Position numbers and translations under genes: made by a program. The notes under the pieces were generated by a model. It saw only the letters and a program-made list of their open reading frames with translations, was not told the origin of the DNA and made no database searches. A DNA stretch of 14,745 nucleotides from UMGS363 sp964402055. GTDB taxonomy: Bacteria; Bacillota; Clostridia; Oscillospirales; Ruminococcaceae. The DNA is taken from the NCBI GenBank assembly GCA_964402055.1, contig CAYOAV010000047.1, positions 1 to 14,745 of the forward strand, read 5' to 3'. Shown piece after piece: positions 13,379 to 14,745 of this stretch (position 1 is its first letter; every line of letters starts with the position of its first letter).

Positions 13379-14329
13379 TTATGCCTGAGTGGAGTTTTTT
13401 TCGTATGCAGGCTTTAATATTTGGTCGTATCTCATACACATTGTTTTATAATAAAACTGTTTACGCACAGATGAACATACGGTTATATCCTGATATTGCT
13501 CGGGGATGCTGTCTATAAACTCCTTGATTTTGCTCATTTTACTGCCTATAATGGGTACAAGCTTAATTATTGCTTTGTTGAAGCCTTCATATTCTAAATC
13601 AACAATATCCTTGACATAGATTTCGTTGCCGTTTTTTGAGTATATTGTTCGTGATGTATCAAGGCTTTGTTGCATTCTTTCCGGCTTTTGCAGGTAAATG
13701 CTTAGTTGCTCGTCGGGTAATTTGTTTGAAAAAGCGGCTCCGTTGTCAAATACGGGGGCAAGGCGGTAGCTTCCGTTTTCGTATAATATTCCCCAATTGC
13801 CGTTGTTCCTGTCGTTGTTGTTTATCAATGAATCGATAATAATTTGCTCCCAGAATCTTGACTGTATGTCAGTAATCTGTTTTAATACAGGGTTGTATGA
13901 CAGATGTATCATCATATCGTCTATATCAACAAGGTGAGATGATGAGGTTGATGATAAGCTTGTATCTAATTTTTCTGCAAGCTCCTTGCTGTATACATTT
14001 TTTATGGTTCGTATTTCTCGTAAAGAGCCTTCGTTTTTGCAAAAATCTTTGCAGGCTACTACCAGTTTACCATTGCGAATGCCAAGGACAGTATGGTGTA
14101 CATCTATGCCTAAAATATTATAAATATTACTTCCTATATATTCAGATAGCGGAGAGGTTGTATAAGATGTCAGATTGCCACGCATTCCCCTTGTGCTTTT
14201 GGGGTATTTGATGATCCAGTATTCTCCGTCTATTGTGATGCCTTCTTTATCACCTGCACTGCCGCCATAGGTGCCGTTTCGCTCGTTTGTTGCATATGGG
14301 TTGAAATCTATAATTTTAGTTTGTTGCAT
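13379..14329 (-). CDS. HipA/CtkA-like serine/threonine kinase
   Basis: A 316-residue kinase-fold protein of the HipA/CtkA type. The glycine-rich loop YGGSAGDKEG (21-30), probable ATP-binding K41 (IIKYP), catalytic loop NNDRNNGN (171-178, D173 as base) and the metal-binding D195 in APVFDNG are all present, so it should be an active kinase. Relatives include HipA toxins, which phosphorylate a tRNA synthetase, and CtkA of Helicobacter pylori. The target here is unknown. The start is ATG 14329, because GAGGA lies eight bases upstream and relatives begin just before the glycine loop; the frame stays open to 14386 without support. No HipB-like antitoxin gene lies on either side. It is flanked by a palindromic repeat and tRNA genes, a setting typical of acquired DNA. 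Confidence 0.82.
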   Translation of the reverse strand: MQQTKIIDFNPYATNERNGTYGGSAGDKEGITIDGEYWIIKYPKSTRGMRGNLTSYTTSPLSEYIGSNIYNILGIDVHHTVLGIRNGKLVVACKDFCKNEGSLREIRTIKNVYSKELAEKLDTSLSSTSSSHLVDIDDMMIHLSYNPVLKQITDIQSRFWEQIIIDSLINNNDRNNGNWGILYENGSYRLAPVFDNGAAFSNKLPDEQLSIYLQKPERMQQSLDTSRTIYSKNGNEIYVKDIVDLEYEGFNKAIIKLVPIIGSKMSKIKEFIDSIPEQYQDITVCSSVRKQFYYKTMCMRYDQILKPAYEKNSTQA

Positions 14330-14398
14330 TGTTTTAGTCCTCGTTTTAATGATAATTAAAATTGGGGGATTTTTGTAAATTGCCACAGCTGTTCAATA

Positions 14399-14466
14399 AG
14401 GGTGACCCTGCCCGTGGGTTTTCAGAACGATTTTTTTGTACCACGGAACGGGAAACCCGTCCCCTA
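14399..14466. repeat. Palindrome-rich intergenic repeat, REP-like
   Basis: Three short palindromes stand in a row: AGGGT-G-ACCCT (14399-14409), CCC-GT-GGG (14411-14418) and ACGGG-AAA-CCCGT (14448-14460), the last widened by GG/CC on both sides. The segment is GC-rich compared with its AT-rich surroundings and does not code. It looks like a dispersed small repeat of the type common between genes in gut Clostridia, but only one copy is in the window. Confidence 0.4.
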
Positions 14467-14502
14467 CATTTTGTTTTGAGTATTACCGTAGCTGTTTGCA
14501 TT

Positions 14503-14578
14503 ATATACGAAAAAAGCTGTCAGTCATATAAAACCAACAGCTTTTCAATATGGAGCGGATTACGAGGCTCGAACTCGC
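14503..14578. repeat. Tandem repeat unit A (tRNA 3' end plus terminator)
   Basis: Bases 14503-14578 match 14658-14733 at 73 of 76 positions, offset 155. The three differences fall together in the terminator loop and the base of its arm. The unit covers the tRNA T-arm and acceptor end plus the terminator behind it. Confidence 0.85.
14510..14545 (-). terminator. Terminator behind the aberrant tRNA-like gene
   Basis: Arms 14512-14523 and 14534-14545 form 12 pairs as RNA of the minus strand, two of them G-U, followed by six T (14510-14515). On the plus strand the two wobble positions would be mismatches, so the transcript is made from the minus strand. Confidence 0.8.
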
Positions 14579-14640
14579 CTGTTTCGCAGAAACATCTCCA
14601 CGCTGGCAAGGTGGTGCTTTGCCAGTAGGAGTAAATCCGA
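14551..14640 (-). tRNA. Aberrant tRNA-like gene, Gly(GCC)-type, with long variable region; possibly a pseudogene
   Basis: Ninety bases. The 3' part is fully tRNA-like: T-arm GCGAG-TTCGAGC-CTCGT, acceptor strand AATCCGC, discriminator T and encoded CCA (14551-14553). The anticodon loop reads TTGCCAG, giving GCC (Gly), and U73 and C72 fit glycine identity. Several parts are wrong. Position 1 is T and cannot pair with C72. Only about 19 bases lie between acceptor and anticodon stem, and CTCC there has no partner, so no D-stem forms. The anticodon stem has a C-C mismatch next to the loop. The variable region is 19 bases and folds as TGTTTC-TGC-GAAACA. An alternative seven-pair helix, CTGGCAA (D-loop) with TTGCCAG (anticodon loop), is also possible. 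A broken tRNA copy, or an RNA with a new role. Confidence 0.55.
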
Positions 14641-14657
14641 ATAGCTGTTATTTGATA

Positions 14658-14733
14658 ATATACGAAAAAAGCTGTCAGTCATATGTAACTAACAGCTTTT
14701 CAATATGGAGCGGATTACGAGGCTCGAACTCGC
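14658..14733. repeat. Tandem repeat unit B (tRNA 3' end plus terminator)
   Basis: Second copy of 14503-14578. Homology with unit A stops inside the tRNA at 14733, just before the variable region, where the two copies differ. Confidence 0.85.
14665..14700 (-). terminator. Terminator of the tRNA gene cut by the window edge
   Basis: Arms 14667-14678 and 14689-14700 give 12 pairs on the minus strand (one G-U), followed by six T (14665-14670). The stem starts five bases after the encoded CCA. Confidence 0.88.
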
Positions 14734-14745
14734 TACCTCCACCTT
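14706..14745 (-). tRNA. tRNA 3' part, probably tRNA-Gly(GCC), 5' part outside the window
   Basis: Read on the minus strand, the last two anticodon-loop bases AA are followed by stem strand GGTGG, a normal five-base variable loop AGGTA, T-arm GCGAG-TTCGAGC-CTCGT, acceptor strand AATCCGC, discriminator T and encoded CCA (14706-14708). The anticodon itself is just past position 14745. The Gly call comes from U73, C72 and G71 and from the GCC anticodon of the sister copy at 14551-14640. The structure visible here is regular, so this is the functional copy. Confidence 0.75.

Noticed and set aside
14503..14733. Right-end repeats as a CRISPR array
   Set aside because: There are only two 76-base copies, and they consist of tRNA ends and terminators, so they are tandem tRNA units.

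Overview
The window looks like a chromosomal piece of an anaerobic, low-to-mid GC Gram-positive (Bacillota, class Clostridia, most likely an Oscillospiraceae/Ruminococcus-type gut bacterium). This rests on AGGAGG-type ribosome binding sites, sigma-A promoters with 17-base spacers, an HtrA protease beside an OmpR/PhoR-type two-component system, a stand-alone MsmK/UgpC-type sugar ATPase, and tRNA genes that encode CCA. The genus is inference.

Left (1-2890): the last codons of an unknown host gene are followed by an AT-rich type II restriction-modification module: a D12-class N6-adenine methyltransferase (259-1119) and an AlwI/BspD6I-like endonuclease (1119-2810). A 34-base perfect direct repeat (12-45 and 2814-2847) flanks the module. 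It is the 3' end of the host gene, so the insertion rebuilt the host C-terminus and left the displaced end, with its old terminator, on the far side. The module has its own promoter and terminator, no recombinase, and only one GATC.

Centre (2890-10886, all on the minus strand): a response regulator, sensor kinase and membrane-anchored HtrA protease form one operon that resembles the secretion-stress CssRS/HtrA arrangement. Then come a lone L-aspartate oxidase (nadB) with a hairpin/operator-like leader, a lone multi-sugar ABC ATPase with operator-like repeats in its promoter region, and a flavin reductase/rRNA pseudouridine synthase pair.

Right (10887-14745): a divergent promoter region drives an unnamed HExxH plus paired-CxxC protein (10994-11626). 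It converges, with overlap, on a two-gene membrane-protein operon (13263 to 11610). A HipA/CtkA-like kinase (13379-14329) without a visible antitoxin follows, then a palindrome-rich repeat. Last come two tandem tRNA-plus-terminator units with a 155-base period. The outer one is a normal-looking tRNA, probably Gly, cut by the window edge. The inner one is an aberrant tRNA-like sequence with an extra hairpin in its variable region and no D-stem.

The strongest candidates for something new are the precise 3'-end insertion of a recombinase-less R-M module and the aberrant tRNA-like gene. All residue positions and pairings were worked out by eye, and no database search was possible.
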